DNA of 64,000 bases from Eudromia elegans. Lineage: Eukaryota > Chordata > Aves > Tinamiformes > Tinamidae. Shown one piece after another: positions 47,600 through 59,200 of the stretch. The DNA is taken from NCBI GenBank assembly GCA_003342815.1, contig PTEX01000020.1, positions 4,883,711 through 4,947,710 of the forward strand, given 5' to 3'. Under the pieces are notes generated by a model. It had not been told where the DNA came from and made no database searches. It saw nothing but the letters and a program-made list of their open reading frames with translations. The position numbers and the translations under genes are program-made. Positions within the stretch are counted from its first letter, which is position 1. Every line of letters starts with the position of its first letter.

Positions 47600-49335
47600 G
47601 GGGGTTAGGAAAGTGAAAGCCCATCTGCAGTTGAATCTGTCAAGAGATGTGAAGAGCAACCAAAAAACCGGCTTCTACAAGTACATACAAAAGGAAGACT
47701 AGGGAAAAATGTGGGCTTGTGTGTGGGCCCTAGTGACAAAGGACACAGCAGAGATACTGGATGTTTTTTTTTACTTAGTTCTTTTCTCGTAAAACTCATC
47801 TTCAGATATCCTAGGGTTTCGGGACCAGAGGTAAAAAAACACAGAAAGAAAGAGTTACACTTTGTGGAGGAGGAGGTTAGGAAATACCTGAACATCTGTG
47901 GGTCTAGATGACCCAGTGGGATACACCACAAGTGCTGAGGGAGCTGGTCAATGTCATTGTGAAGCCAATCTTAATTATGTCTGAAAGATCATCACCATTA
48001 GGGGAGGTGCCTCAGGCCTGGAAGAAAGACAATGTAATCTGGGGAGTTACAGATTGGTCAACCTCATTTCAGTCCTTGGAAAGTGATGGAACAACTAATC
48101 CTGGAAACCACTTCCAAGCATAGTGGGTGTAGTTAGCACGCATTTACAAATGGTGGGGTGACGATGTCTGCCCAACATGATAGCCTTCTATGTTGAGATG
48201 TCTGATCTGATGGATGAGGAGAGAAAAGAGGATGTTGTGTATCTTGACTTTAGTAAGGCTTTTGAGACTGTCTCCTAAACATCCTACTAGACAAGCTAAT
48301 GAAATATGGATTAGATAAATGAACAGCTGGGTGAACTGAAAATTAGCTGTACTGGCAGGCTCAGTGGGTTAAAATCTACCTCACAAAGTCCAGGTGATGA
48401 CCAGTCATTACTGGTGCACCTCAGGTGTTGACATTGGAGCCACCAGTGCTTCAAAACTTCATTAACGACACGACCAAACACAACCGCAGCACGCTTGCTG
48501 ATAAAAACAAAACTGGGAGTGGTTAGTACACTAGAGGGTTGCACTGCTTTCCAGAGGGACAGTGACTGGAAAAAAGGCTCAGCAAAGGCAAACACTGGGC
48601 CCTGCAGAGGCTGAGGAAGTGATTGCTGAGAAGGAATAACCTTGTGTACCTATATGAGCTAGGGAAAACCACTTCAGGAATACCTTTGCAGAAAAGTACA
48701 TGGGAGTCCTGCTGGACAAGTTGACTACGAGCCAGGAAGGTGCCCTTGTAGTGAAGGTCGAGAGCACTACAGGCTGCATTAGGAAGAGTGTTGTGAACAG
48801 GTTGTGGGAGCTGATCCTTCTCTACTCAGCATTGGTGAGATCACATCTGGAGTACTGTAGCCAGTTTTGTGCTCCTCAGTAAGGAGAGAAACAGACATAT
48901 TGGAGCAAATCCTGCAACGGGTCCCCAAAATGGATAAGGGATTGGATCACATCACCAGTCCTAGAAGAAGAGGCTGTGAACTGGAATCAGAACTCTGGAA
49001 TTGTTTAGACTTGAAAAGGTTCAGGGAGTCAGTGTGTAAATACCTGATGGAATGTCGCACAAACACAGTACATGCCCTCCAATCATTTCTTTAAAACAAA
49101 ACAAAAAACAAACAAACAAAAAAACCCCAACCCACACTTTTTCACTATATAGATGATCAAACTATGACCTGATTGTCCAGAAGGTTGCGGATTCTTCGTC
49201 CTTGGAGATAACAACCTGACCACACAAAGCTCAGAGCAACCTACTCTAGCTGCCCCTGCTCTGAAGGGACTTAGTGGACTACAGAGGTCCCTTCTACTCT
49301 ACCTTCCCTCCAATGTTCTGTGATTCTCTAAACCA
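47600..49335 (+). mobile_element. CR1 LINE, reverse transcriptase to 3' end
   Basis: A long, old CR1 copy in the same orientation as the plus strand. It shows decayed reverse transcriptase (LDFSKAFETVS encoded near 48,244-48,276), then the typical 3' half (GGGAGTCCTGCTGGACAAGT, TCTGGAGTACTGTAGCCAGT, CACATCACCAGTCCTAGAAG). The 3' terminus near 49,310-49,326 is ATGTTCTGTGATTCT, the decayed CR1 tail repeat. Many stops are present. It lies tail-to-tail with MED10, ending about 165 bp from the inferred MED10 poly(A) site. An A/C-rich insertion lies at 49,093-49,135. Confidence 0.85.
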
Positions 49336-49499
49336 AATAGGAACCAAAACAGTAACTTTACAGAGGCTTCAAATATAAACTTTTAGCACACAAGCTTTGA
49401 TACAATTTACTCCCTCTGAGAGGGAGGAATGTACCAATGTACTACTTTTCACAGCTCAGTTCATTCTCTAAAGAGCAGCATTGGACTGAAAAACGCTAG

Positions 49500-50125
49500 A
49501 ATTTCTTCTTTCATGTTTTTTATTGTACAATGTGCTTACATAAAATTAATAGAATTTAAAGAATTTACACGAAATATTATTACACAAAATAAAAAAATGT
49601 TGAGAAGCCAGTCCCTGTATGTGCTCAGTGTCTAGCTCTTCAGTAGCAGCAAACAGAACAAAAATGCCATCTTGGCTGCGATTCCTTAAGACATCTGAAA
49701 ACTGCAGTCCCCTCGATGGATTCCATTTCAGTGGAATTTTACAAGATGCAAGCAGTCCTTTTTTTTATTTAAATGGCAATAAAAAAAACAGTTTACAAAT
49801 AAAAATGCAGTCCTGGAGCACATTTATCAGAAAACAAACAAATGTGTTTTTCTGCTTTAGAAATGCACTTTGTGGAATATAATTGACTGCAGGTGTCACA
49901 GGGAGGTTCAATTGCAATCTTTGAACACAAGTCTGCACAAAGATTCAGTAGCTTCAAAGCAGAACTATCAGAAATCAAGTTCCTTTCCAGTCTACCACTG
50001 TCATATCTTTTAGTACAGTTGTTTTGAATGCTTGTTTTCACCCTCCTCCCAAATAAAGCTTTTTATAAAAGAGAGGTAAGCATCAATTTATAGAACTGGC
50101 ATTTTTAGAGCTATCAAAGGCCAAC
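49500..50125 (-). other. MED10: MED10 3' untranslated region
   Basis: The stretch after the MED10 stop has no significant minus-strand ORF. It carries two minus-strand AATAAA hexamers, at 49764-49769 and 49519-49524. The distal one would give a 3' UTR of roughly 620 nt. A CR1 relic ends just beyond it at about 49,335. The end position is inferred. Confidence 0.7.
49519..49524 (-). terminator. MED10 distal poly(A) signal AATAAA
   Basis: TTTATT on the plus strand reads AATAAA on the minus strand about 600 bases after the MED10 stop codon. A proximal alternative lies at 49764-49769. Confidence 0.55.
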
Positions 50126-50221
50126 TTAAGGAGGAGGATCTTCACCTCGAATAGCTTTGTATTTGGCCATGTCTTCAGGGAACACCTTGGTTAGCTCCTG
50201 AATTAACAGGCTTTTAAATTT
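50126..50221 (-). CDS. MED10: MED10 coding exon 4 with stop
   Basis: The acceptor is CCTTCCAG|AAA. The exon encodes KFKSLLIQELTKVFPEDMAK followed by YKAIRGEDPPP, then TAA at 50128-50126. The C-terminal tail differs slightly from the mammalian ending. Confidence 0.96.
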   Translation of the reverse strand, partial: KFKSLLIQELTKVFPEDMAKYKAIRGEDPPP

Positions 50222-53130
50222 CTGGAAGGACAAAAAAAAATGCACATAAATCACTTGCACCATTTACTTTTACAACAATGCCTAGTTAAACATTTCAATG
50301 ACTAGGAAGTACTATTTAAAAACAAAGCAAAAAGCACACACACCCCACAAAGAAAATGACATTACAAAATTCACAGGAAGTGACCAAGTAAAATCTGCTA
50401 GGAAAGCATCAGGCGTAAGAAAATATTCTGTATTTTTAATCTCCAATAAACTAACTAGCATTTGCACATACCCAAAAAATAGAAAGTAGGTAGTATCTGT
50501 CTGGTTCTTAAGGGCTCTAAACACTTCACAACTCCCCACCTCCCATTATCAGATGAAGAGCACTCATGATGAACATGGAATCAGAGCAGAATGAGATCCA
50601 TTCATTGTGTTTTGACTAAGGTCTCTAATAATGACTAGCCACATGTATTTCACTGTTCAAAAATGCTATTATCCAGGTATTCCTTCTTAATAATAAACAA
50701 AACTATCTTTAGATGACCTTATTAGTGCAAAGAACAGGTGCACTTAATTTGATATGGAATCCTCTCCACCCTCATAGAGTTTTTCCTACACCCTTTAAAA
50801 GCATGAAGCGTCGTACCAAAACAAACAGTAGCAGCTTATGACATATGCATTCTGTAGCACAAGTTGCCACATTCTATATGAATTCTAAATTTAGCCAAAA
50901 ATTGTCCTGAAGCACTAATAAACCTTGAATTTTACTGAACTGTTTTCAGTTTCTATCTTGGCAGTAAATTCCTGTGGCTAAAGAGCGTAACAGGATCAGG
51001 TTATTCCCCGATCAAAATGCAGGTAGGAACATCTTCCTGCTGCCATAGATCTTGAGTTACTGTGTGAAGATTAGACTGTGCTTACAAACATTTTGTTGTA
51101 CTACAAGACCCACTCCATTTGCTAACACAATATACACATTTTGTCAAAAACAAAACCAGACAGACAAAACCAACCCACATAGGTTGCCACTTCTCCAAAC
51201 ACAGGGTAAACAAGAAACTTTATTTTTACAACAGGCTGTATCATCATCATTTAAAACAGACATGCAGAACAAACTCTAATTCACCTAATATGGGAAAAAT
51301 TAATAGTTGCACAAATAGTTGCAAATAGTCAAATTTACAGAAAAGGAGCTTTCAAAAAGAGGTTTTACATGCATTTGCACTTTCCTTATTTTTAGTTTAC
51401 CTTCATTGTGTCAATTTTTCCTTTTACTTGCTCATTCTTAGCCAAAGCTCGCTCCAGACACTCCTTAGTATAAAGCTGAGGATTACGACCTTGATCTATA
51501 TATCTGAAAATATAAGATACCATCTAAATGATCAGATTCAAGATGTGACTTCTGCCAAGAAAAAGAATTATCCACAGTGCTTTCTTTCTGTCCTGAAAAG
51601 TGCACTTTAAAGCACAGTCCATGTCAGCTATTTTCAAAAGACAACTCAAGGAAAACAAAGACTGGGGCTGCAAACAGGCTCTGAATTTATTTCCAGAAAG
51701 GCTGGAGCTTTGAGGAAGATGCTAAAAAGCAAGGAAACAAACTAGTTACTCAACTCCTCCCAGCCCATAAGAGGAACCTTCCCACACAAAACAGAAGACT
51801 GCTTCCTTTCCAAGCGAAGGAAACCAGCCCAAAGTTGCTCACCGTATGGTAATAACTATGGGCACCTAGGAATACGGCACCTAGTAATTCAAGAAGGAGG
51901 AGAAATCATCTATATAAGTGTTAATAAAAATAAATGTCCCTGAATCTGCCAGCACATAAGCATATTTTTGCTTTGCTACACAAATAAAATGCAATTGGCA
52001 AAGAGCTACTTTGTTATTAAAGAAGATGAAAGATGTAGAACTGCTGATTGCTAAGTCACTAGAATAAAAAGTGCAAAATCTCCCTAATGCAGCCCTATAG
52101 TCAGAAACATACCAGAATGTAGCAAACCAGCAACATCTGAGCAACAGGTGAAGGATGAGGATGTTAACTTGAGAGCTACATTGTAAACCTATCACCTACA
52201 GTTTTTCCTCCACATGATGACAATTTTTACTACACTAATTTTGTGCCAACAAGCAAATGGCTGCTCATGAAATTAAACACATTCCCATAATTTATTTCTA
52301 CATGCAAGTTTACATCTTGATTTGAATGTGTTGTAATAAAAAAAAAAGAAAAAAAATCTTTCAAACAGGAAATCATCTAGCCATCTAGCCTACCAAACCA
52401 CCAGATGTAGGCAGCAAGACGGATTCTGCCTAATTATATAATATAGAACAGTAAAAAAAAAAAAAAAAAAAAAAAAAAAGAGATAGAGAGAGAAAAGAGG
52501 GACCTGAAGAAAGGAGTTACACAGTTTGCAGTTTCTGCAAAACCTTCTGCCTCCACAGTCTGGCCAGATATTACAAAGAGGGAGTTTTAAGAAGCACCTG
52601 GCTCTTAGCGGGGGCCCCAAGACCACAGAGGAGGACACCTCCAGCCACTGAGGCCATTGCCAGCGCCTTCTCCTAGCACGGTCACTACTCACTCAAACAC
52701 CTCCAGGGGCACGCTGATGTCATGCAGCTGCTGCCGGCACTTGTCGATGTCCTGCAAGCCCGTCACCATGAAGTTGCTGGAAAGCAGAAAAGGAAAAGGT
52801 GGGGGAAAGGTGAAGAGAGGGGTTCACTAACACGAACCGCTGCCCACACACAGTACCACCCCCGAGCCCCCGCACGCCCGACGAGGAGGCGCCAGCCCGG
52901 GGTACCGGCCGCTATGGAGCCGGGCCCTGCGTGGGGAAGGAGGAAAGAGAAGAAAGGAGCGCGCCCGGCGCGGCCCGAGAGCGCAGGGGGAGCCGGGGGC
53001 CGCCTCACAGCTTCTGGTTGAGGCCGGCCTGGCTGCTGGGCTGGAAGTCGCTGACGATGATGCCGAGCTGGCGGATGTTCTCCACGAACTTCTCCAGGTG
53101 CTCCTCCAGCGAGTCGAACTTCTCCGCCAT
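50126..53130 (-). CDS. MED10: MED10, Mediator complex subunit 10 (four coding exons)
   Basis: The spliced minus-strand product is 134 residues, starting MAEKFDSLEEHLEKF and ending GEDPPP. Vertebrate MED10 is about 135 residues. MED10 (yeast Nut2) belongs to the middle module of Mediator, the nuclear co-activator linking transcription factors to RNA polymerase II. Recognisable family segments in order are VENIRQLGIIVSDFQPSSQ (residues 16-34), NFMVTGLQDIDKCRQQLHDI (42-61), PLEVFEYIDQGRNPQLYTKE (64-83) and FKSLLIQELTKVFPEDMAKY (105-124). Exons are 53130-53009, 52776-52693, 51503-51401 and 50221-50126 (122+84+103+96 = 405 nt including stop). All introns obey GT-AG and keep frame. I chose the ATG at 53130 because it gives the conserved MAEKF start. 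An in-frame ATG two codons upstream (53136) also has a purine at -3 and G at +4 and would add MA. No breaks are seen, so the gene looks functional. Its expression is probably housekeeping, given the CpG-island promoter. Confidence 0.97.
51401..51503 (-). CDS. MED10: MED10 coding exon 3
   Basis: The acceptor is TTTTCAG|AT and the donor is ATGAAG|GTAAAC. The exon encodes YIDQGRNPQLYTKECLERAL and then AKNEQVKGKIDTMK. The following intron is 1,179 nt. Confidence 0.96.
52453..52479 (+). repeat. 27-base A run in MED10 intron 2
   Basis: A homopolymer followed by (GA)n-like sequence. On the coding (minus) strand this is a T run, about 240 bases downstream of the intron 2 donor. Confidence 0.95.
52693..52776 (-). 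CDS. MED10: MED10 coding exon 2
   Basis: The acceptor is a pyrimidine-rich tract ending CTTTCCAG|C and the donor reads TTTGA|GTGAGT. The exon encodes NFMVTGLQDIDKCRQQLHDI followed by SVPLEVFE. The next intron (1,189 nt) holds a 27-base A run at 52453-52479. Confidence 0.96.
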
Positions 53131-53240
53131 CGCCATGCCGCCCGCTTCCGGCACGCGCGCGTCACTTCCGCCCCGGCGGGGCCTTGGGGCCGTTAGAGCC
53201 GTTGGGGTGGGGGTGGCTCCTACAAGATGCCGCCGCTCTC
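52850..53240. promoter_or_regulatory. MED10 CpG-island promoter
   Basis: CpG-dense sequence covers intron 1, exon 1 and the upstream flank, contrasting with AT-rich surroundings. Upstream of the start codon, on the minus strand, lie CGGAAGTGACGC (around 53159-53170, an ETS/GABP-type site abutting a CRE-like half site), a second GGAAGC element near 53142-53148, and an NRF1-like GCGCGCGTGC (53151-53160). GC boxes lie around 53168-53182. No TATA box is evident. This set is typical of ubiquitously expressed genes. The transcription start is inferred at about 53,150-53,200. Confidence 0.8.
53009..53130 (-). CDS. MED10: MED10 coding exon 1
   Basis: The exon encodes residues 1-40 plus two bases of codon 41 (Leu). 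The donor reads AAGCT|GTGAGG. Its acidic and amphipathic start (EKFDSLEEHLEKF) is typical of the family. The exon lies wholly inside the CpG island and the following intron is only 232 nt. Confidence 0.96.
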
Positions 53241-56200
53241 ATCCCAGTCTGTCTCCCGGGCCGTGGTGTTTAACCAAACCGTGAGAGGCTTTAGTTCTTA
53301 ATTTAACGCGGTGCCCTCAGATTGAATGCTTCACTATGTCCCTTCCTAAGCTATTGTTTTTGCTCACAGATTGCTCAGCGAGCTTATTTCCTCGAAGTAA
53401 GCCTCGAACAAGCCTCGAAATGCTCCCGAGACCAGCATTATACACGATTTGCCACCTTTTTGTCACTTGTTTTAATTGTGCTTCTCACTTTATGCCAGTG
53501 AAGCATGCTCAATTCACCAGTCTCACAACTGATCGGAAATTAATTGTGCAGCAAAGTTAAATCTATAAACGGTAACTCGCGCAGGTTGGAATTGGCTTTT
53601 GGGTGCTATAGATTCACCAAAAATAAGAATGCAAATAATGAGAAATATTTTTTACCCTGAAGGCAAATCAATACTAAATTATAATTAGCATGTTTCACAA
53701 ACACCAGATAATTGGAGTTTGACAATATGGATCATTCAGCAGCCCGCGGCGCTGCAGTCACTGCTCGTGCCGTGGCTCACCAGACATGGGCTGCTCCATC
53801 TAGGTTAAATTCTGGTCCTGATCCATTTGCCGTTTAGAGCTACTGCCTGCCTGAAATATTTTGAAAGAGGTGGCTTCGTTTTATTTCTCATGCTGCCATT
53901 AATAACCGTAGGCGTGTAGGAGCGGGGTTGGCTGTAGTTACCCTGTGCCTGTCGGCGCGTTGCGCTGGCTTGCTTATTAAAGCGACTTCCCTTTCTTGAA
54001 TTTTTTTAATATCTCTTTTACCTGCTAGAATCAGAGGCTGCAGAAAGCCTTGATCTCAGAGGCTAGAGCATATTTTGCAGTAGGGTCCTTTGTACTTCCT
54101 GCTTCTCACTGTGGCTGCTCCAGTTTGTGTGGCAATGAAGTATTCCTTGGGCAGTAGAAAAAAGGATTGGCATTCCACACACAAAGAAGTGGAAGGACTA
54201 GGGACTGGTTATCTGAGCAGTGCTCATTATCTTCTCAACCTCTCTTATATCTGATGACGATGAATGCTTTTCTAAACTGTAAAAATAAAAGAGTTAATGC
54301 ACATAGAAGAACTTTACTTGATAATAATAAACACAATGGGATCATATGGGTGGTATTGGGGAGAATGACAAATATTAGTTTCTATTAAATAATCCAGAGA
54401 GAGTTTTACTTATGGGAAGACTATCTGAGATGTTTAAGTTCCTTTAGCACAACACAATAAATGTATGTTTTATAAAGAGCTTCTCTTCAGTGTGTCTGTT
54501 TTCAGTTGAATCTGAGGAGATTAGTCCAGTAATTTCAATCAAAACTAAAGGTCAGCTCTTCGTGGCTCAAAGTGCCACTGATTAAAAAGGAATTAGCCGT
54601 CAGTTTACAGCAGATAAGAATCTGACCCTTTGAACCACAATGATTTTTTTTTTGATTGTTTGAATAAGAATTAATCAGATGCTATATTGGGTAAAGAAAA
54701 AAAAAAGTCATTTATGCATTCACAGCCAGAACTTGCAACCATTTCTGTTTCACCATGAGAAACATCAAAACCATCCATTGAGCTATCTGGTCAGTGCATG
54801 GAAAGTTAGGAGATGTTGGGAAAGGATGTGGAAATCTCCTCAACAGAAAGTAGTCCAAGTTCAGGATTAGTATAATGCATGTTCTTGCTCTGAAGTGTCT
54901 GCTCGTGGTTGCGTTCAACACGACATGCGGGGCCAGGTGGAGCCTTGCTTCAAATCTGCATGGTTGCTGTAGTGGTTTGAGCTCTCAGAGAAGAACCTGC
55001 TCTGGGTAGGCTGTACACACACTGCAGGGTGGTTTTTTACCACACAGAGCATTAAATTAAAAAAAAAAAAAAGCTTGATTTGAGGCTGTTTATATTTGCC
55101 TTAGCAAAAGCCTGAACAAAGCTCGATTCATCATCATCTTGATTGGCAATATACTCAGATAAACCAGCTTTGCAGTGTTATATGTCACAATGCAGTATTT
55201 AATTACTGAAAGCACTGTCATGGTCTTTTTTTTTTTTTTTGTCTTCTCAGAGTTATAAATAACCACAGATTATTCATCTATTTGTCCATCCCCTGCATTG
55301 TCATTCTCCTCACAGCTTCCATTTTCCACCACGGGCTAGTAACATGGAAAAAGCAAGAAAAGAAAGTAAACCCCATTGAGTTCCAATGATTTACATGTTC
55401 TCTCCTTATTTCTTGCTCAGTTTCTCTCATTCACTATTTTTTCCATCTTTTTCCCTGCATGACTGTTTTTGCAGTAGGGACCACTTCTACCTTATTCTGT
55501 CCTTCCGAAGACCCAGAAATCTAGTCAAAATTTCAGAACATTAACAGAGAATGTCACCTACCTAAGAAATCTATTTTATAAGCCAACTCTTCTTCATTGT
55601 TTTAAGTAAAACAAGTGCTAAATGAAAGAGAAGCAGAGAAGATAAGTGTGAGCAACATGGTGAATAGCTCTCTGTTCTTGATAAATCAGGTGACAGGACT
55701 TTTTAGGAATGATTGGACTTACTCAGAAGTATGCTGCAATGTATTTTTTATATTAAGTTAAATAAAAATGAGGTGATAAAAAAAATCAAAGATATATATT
55801 CCCATTATTCAGCTGAATAAGTGGTGTAATTATAGTTCTCATGCAGATTGTGTATTTAACAGCTTGCTCATTAATGATTTGGAATAACCTACTTCTTACC
55901 ACAGATTGTGGGTGGTGCAATTATGCAACATGGCTGGATCGCAGCCTTACTGAAATCATCTAATATATTTATCTAAGCAGCCTGAGGATCAGGATTTTTT
56001 TTTTCCTGTAGTTTTTGCTTTTCTGAGTAGATCCTCAGATGTTCTGGGACCCAATCCAAAGATAAGTGAACCCCATAGGACTCTTTCTGTTGATGGTGAT
56101 GGCCTTTGGATGATTTCAGGCCAGGAACCTGCTTTCCGTAGCATTATGACAGTGCATCTAGAACTGTAGTATTGAAAACACAAAGGTTTTCAATACTTTT

Positions 56201-59200
56201 CCCTAAAACTACATGAAGAACTAAGTGATAATTTGATTTAAAGAAAATTATGATGAGAAAGGATTTTTTTCATGCGTAATATTAATATTATTTAGTAGGT
56301 TTTTTTTATCACCTCTTCATGAAAAAAAATCTGTTCTTCTGAAATGCAAGACATTTTCAGTACTTGCCACGTACTTTCACATGATTTTTCCCACAGAGGT
56401 GAGAAATGTGTATATATAGTGTATATGTATATATATTTATTTATATCTTAGAAAAATGTTAACTTTTTATTATTTAATACCAATAAGAAAGATTGCTTAA
56501 TCTCCTTTTGCCTTATTTGGTGCTATATTTAAAACAGATAGTTTTTTCTTCGTTACCAGAGAGACAATAAAGAAGGCCTAGGAATACCCCAGGCAATAGA
56601 ACATACCACGATTCCCGGACCACATCTGAGCTTCTGAGCTAGCAAATAAAACAGACCTGGGATTGTTCTCCAGTACTGGGTCCACTTGGTACAGAACAGC
56701 ACTTATCTGTATTTTAACCCTGGAAATTTGTCCTAAAACACTCAGCAAGAAAGTCAGTTGGTCCAGGCCATCAACATGACTGGGTATTTTGTATAACAGT
56801 TGAACATCATGGATGCTTGTGCTCGTTTGTGCCATTCTCCATCACTTTTAGTTTTTCTAATATAGAGCTATGCATGATGCACAAGAAAAAGGAATACCTG
56901 TATGGGTTTAGAACAGAACAAATCAGAAAACTGGAAATAACCGACAAACAAATTCAATTGTTGCCATTACTACCTGTTGTGGAAGTGTTTAAGCTGTATG
57001 TCTGTATGTCTGCCAAGTTTCATAGAGCCATTATTCCACACTGGAACTATTGGCAGTGTCACCATGGCCCTGGGAGTAGTTTGGAAACTTGCAGGCACTT
57101 CATACAAGAGAGTTTGGATTTGGTAAGCTCTATAGGGTTTAGTCTACTCTATCTTCACACAATAAACAACTATAAAATGATAAAAATGAAAGATTATGAG
57201 ACTCCTTCCCGAAAAACACTATGAGACAAGTAGACATTTGGGCTAAAGGCTCTCTTTTTCTTCTTTTTTTTGAGGGGAGAGATGAAGAAACTTTAATATC
57301 TAATCATTCTTTGTACATTTCTGCATTCATATTGTGCCCTCTTTAGCATCAACCTGCATCTCTGAAAGGGGTACTTTCCTGCTCATGCGCAGCATTCAAT
57401 CTTTAAATAGGTTTTACTTGCATAAGTAGCCAGAATAAGATTCTAATTTACAGCTATTGATTCTTTGCACACCTCTTTGTGCCCGATGAAGGAATACTCT
57501 CTTACCCAGTTCCTTCTGTTGTGATGAATTTATTCTGTGCTTTAATCAAATAATTGAATCATCTCTCAGTCCTCTATATGATGAATTAAACAAACGGAAC
57601 TCTTTACATCACCTGCTTGAATCATTGTCAGCTTTTCTTTTTTTTTTTTTTTCCTTCCTGCACTGCTTTCAATTTTTCACTGTCACCAGAAAAGGCAAGG
57701 CGAACTGCACATGGAAAGCCAGCACTGGTCCCTGCAGAGGTGCTATTCTTCACTCTCCCAGGCCTCCTGCTGCTTGCTCTCTCCCTATTAATACATACCA
57801 GGACTGCACAACTGCTTTTTGTTACAGTCTTCCTCTAGAAATTTGTGTTGATTTGCACAATTATGACCCCTAATTCCCTTTCAGGATCACTACTGTAAGG
57901 AATATAGTCTCCAGTTACACAGATGTGTCTTGTGCCATTTGCTTCTGGGAGGATGACTTTGCAATCGCTGACACTTCTTTGACAAATTGTACTATTCAGT
58001 TTAGGCAGCTTCCTCACTATTTATCATTTTCTTGACCTTTCTGTCTGCTCTTTATGTTATTTACACTTTTAAATTCACCTCTACATCATCAATAAAAATA
58101 TCATATGCCAGCACTAGACCCCCAGGTTTCTCGCAAGTCAGACCATTGCCAAATAAAATTCTGCTGGGAGTGACCCCAGAAACAGATATGTCATGTTGCT
58201 TCCAGAGCTGATTTCAGGGTGATCCAACTAGCTTGATCTGAGTAGAATTGCAGAAGAAGCCTGGAACAAGGGATCGTTCTAGGTCCTGATTTTATATCTT
58301 GTGTTGTGTCAAGTTTGGCGACTAAGGTTTTCCAGTACCGGGAGTTCTTATGTCCTTGCACATCCTTGTAAGCCCTGCCTCAGGCCATGCCACCCACACC
58401 GTTAGCATCTTATAAAAATGCTGTTTTCAGAATCACTCAGTGTTGCTTTCTAAAACAACTGTAGTAGCACAGATATTCCGACTGCTCCCTGTACTATGCA
58501 GGTTGAAAAGAGAGCAGAAAAGACTCCTCTCTTTTAACAACGCTTCACAAAGCACACAGCTTGGCTCTTCTCTGTGCCTGCTCCTTGCTTTCCACTCCTC
58601 AACACGGATCTTTCGACAAAACTTCGGAGCACTGACATGCCCACCCTTCTGAGGAATGCCTAGCAGCCGTCCTATCCCAGTAGTTCTTTGTTTTGCATTA
58701 GAATAAGTCCAGCCAAACCCTCTTTAGAGAGTCAATGTCATCTAATGATGAAGCTGTCTACAGAGAAAATCATTATGGGCAAGAGTCCTCTGTAATGTGT
58801 TGGCACCGGGAGCTACTTGCCTTCAGAGGCACTTGTGAAAGGGAGTTACAAGTGCTGGCTGATCCCACCTTGGAAGGCACACCGTGTTTGCTAGAGGATG
58901 GGGACATGTCCTAGGGGCCATGGCAGGCAGGGATGACCATGCAGAGGTAAGGTGAGGAACAGTCTGTCCTGGTGCCAAAAAAAGGGCTGAGGAACAGCCC
59001 ATCTGTTCTGGGAAGAGGAAGAAAGGAAATAGGAAAAACTGATTTAGGAATTGTTTGGTCCTTTTTTTTTTCATGACCTTGGTGCTTCTGATGTAAACCT
59101 TTCTGCTCTCTGCCTTTCTTCCACCACTAGAACCATAGTGGAAGACTTGCTTACAAATTCCTCAACAAGCATGGTCTGGGTGTGGAGGTATGGTCTTTGT

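Noticed and set aside
57617-57873. Hydrophobic 73- and 82-residue plus-strand ORFs
   Set aside because: They start at a T run giving poly-Phe and have no family resemblance.
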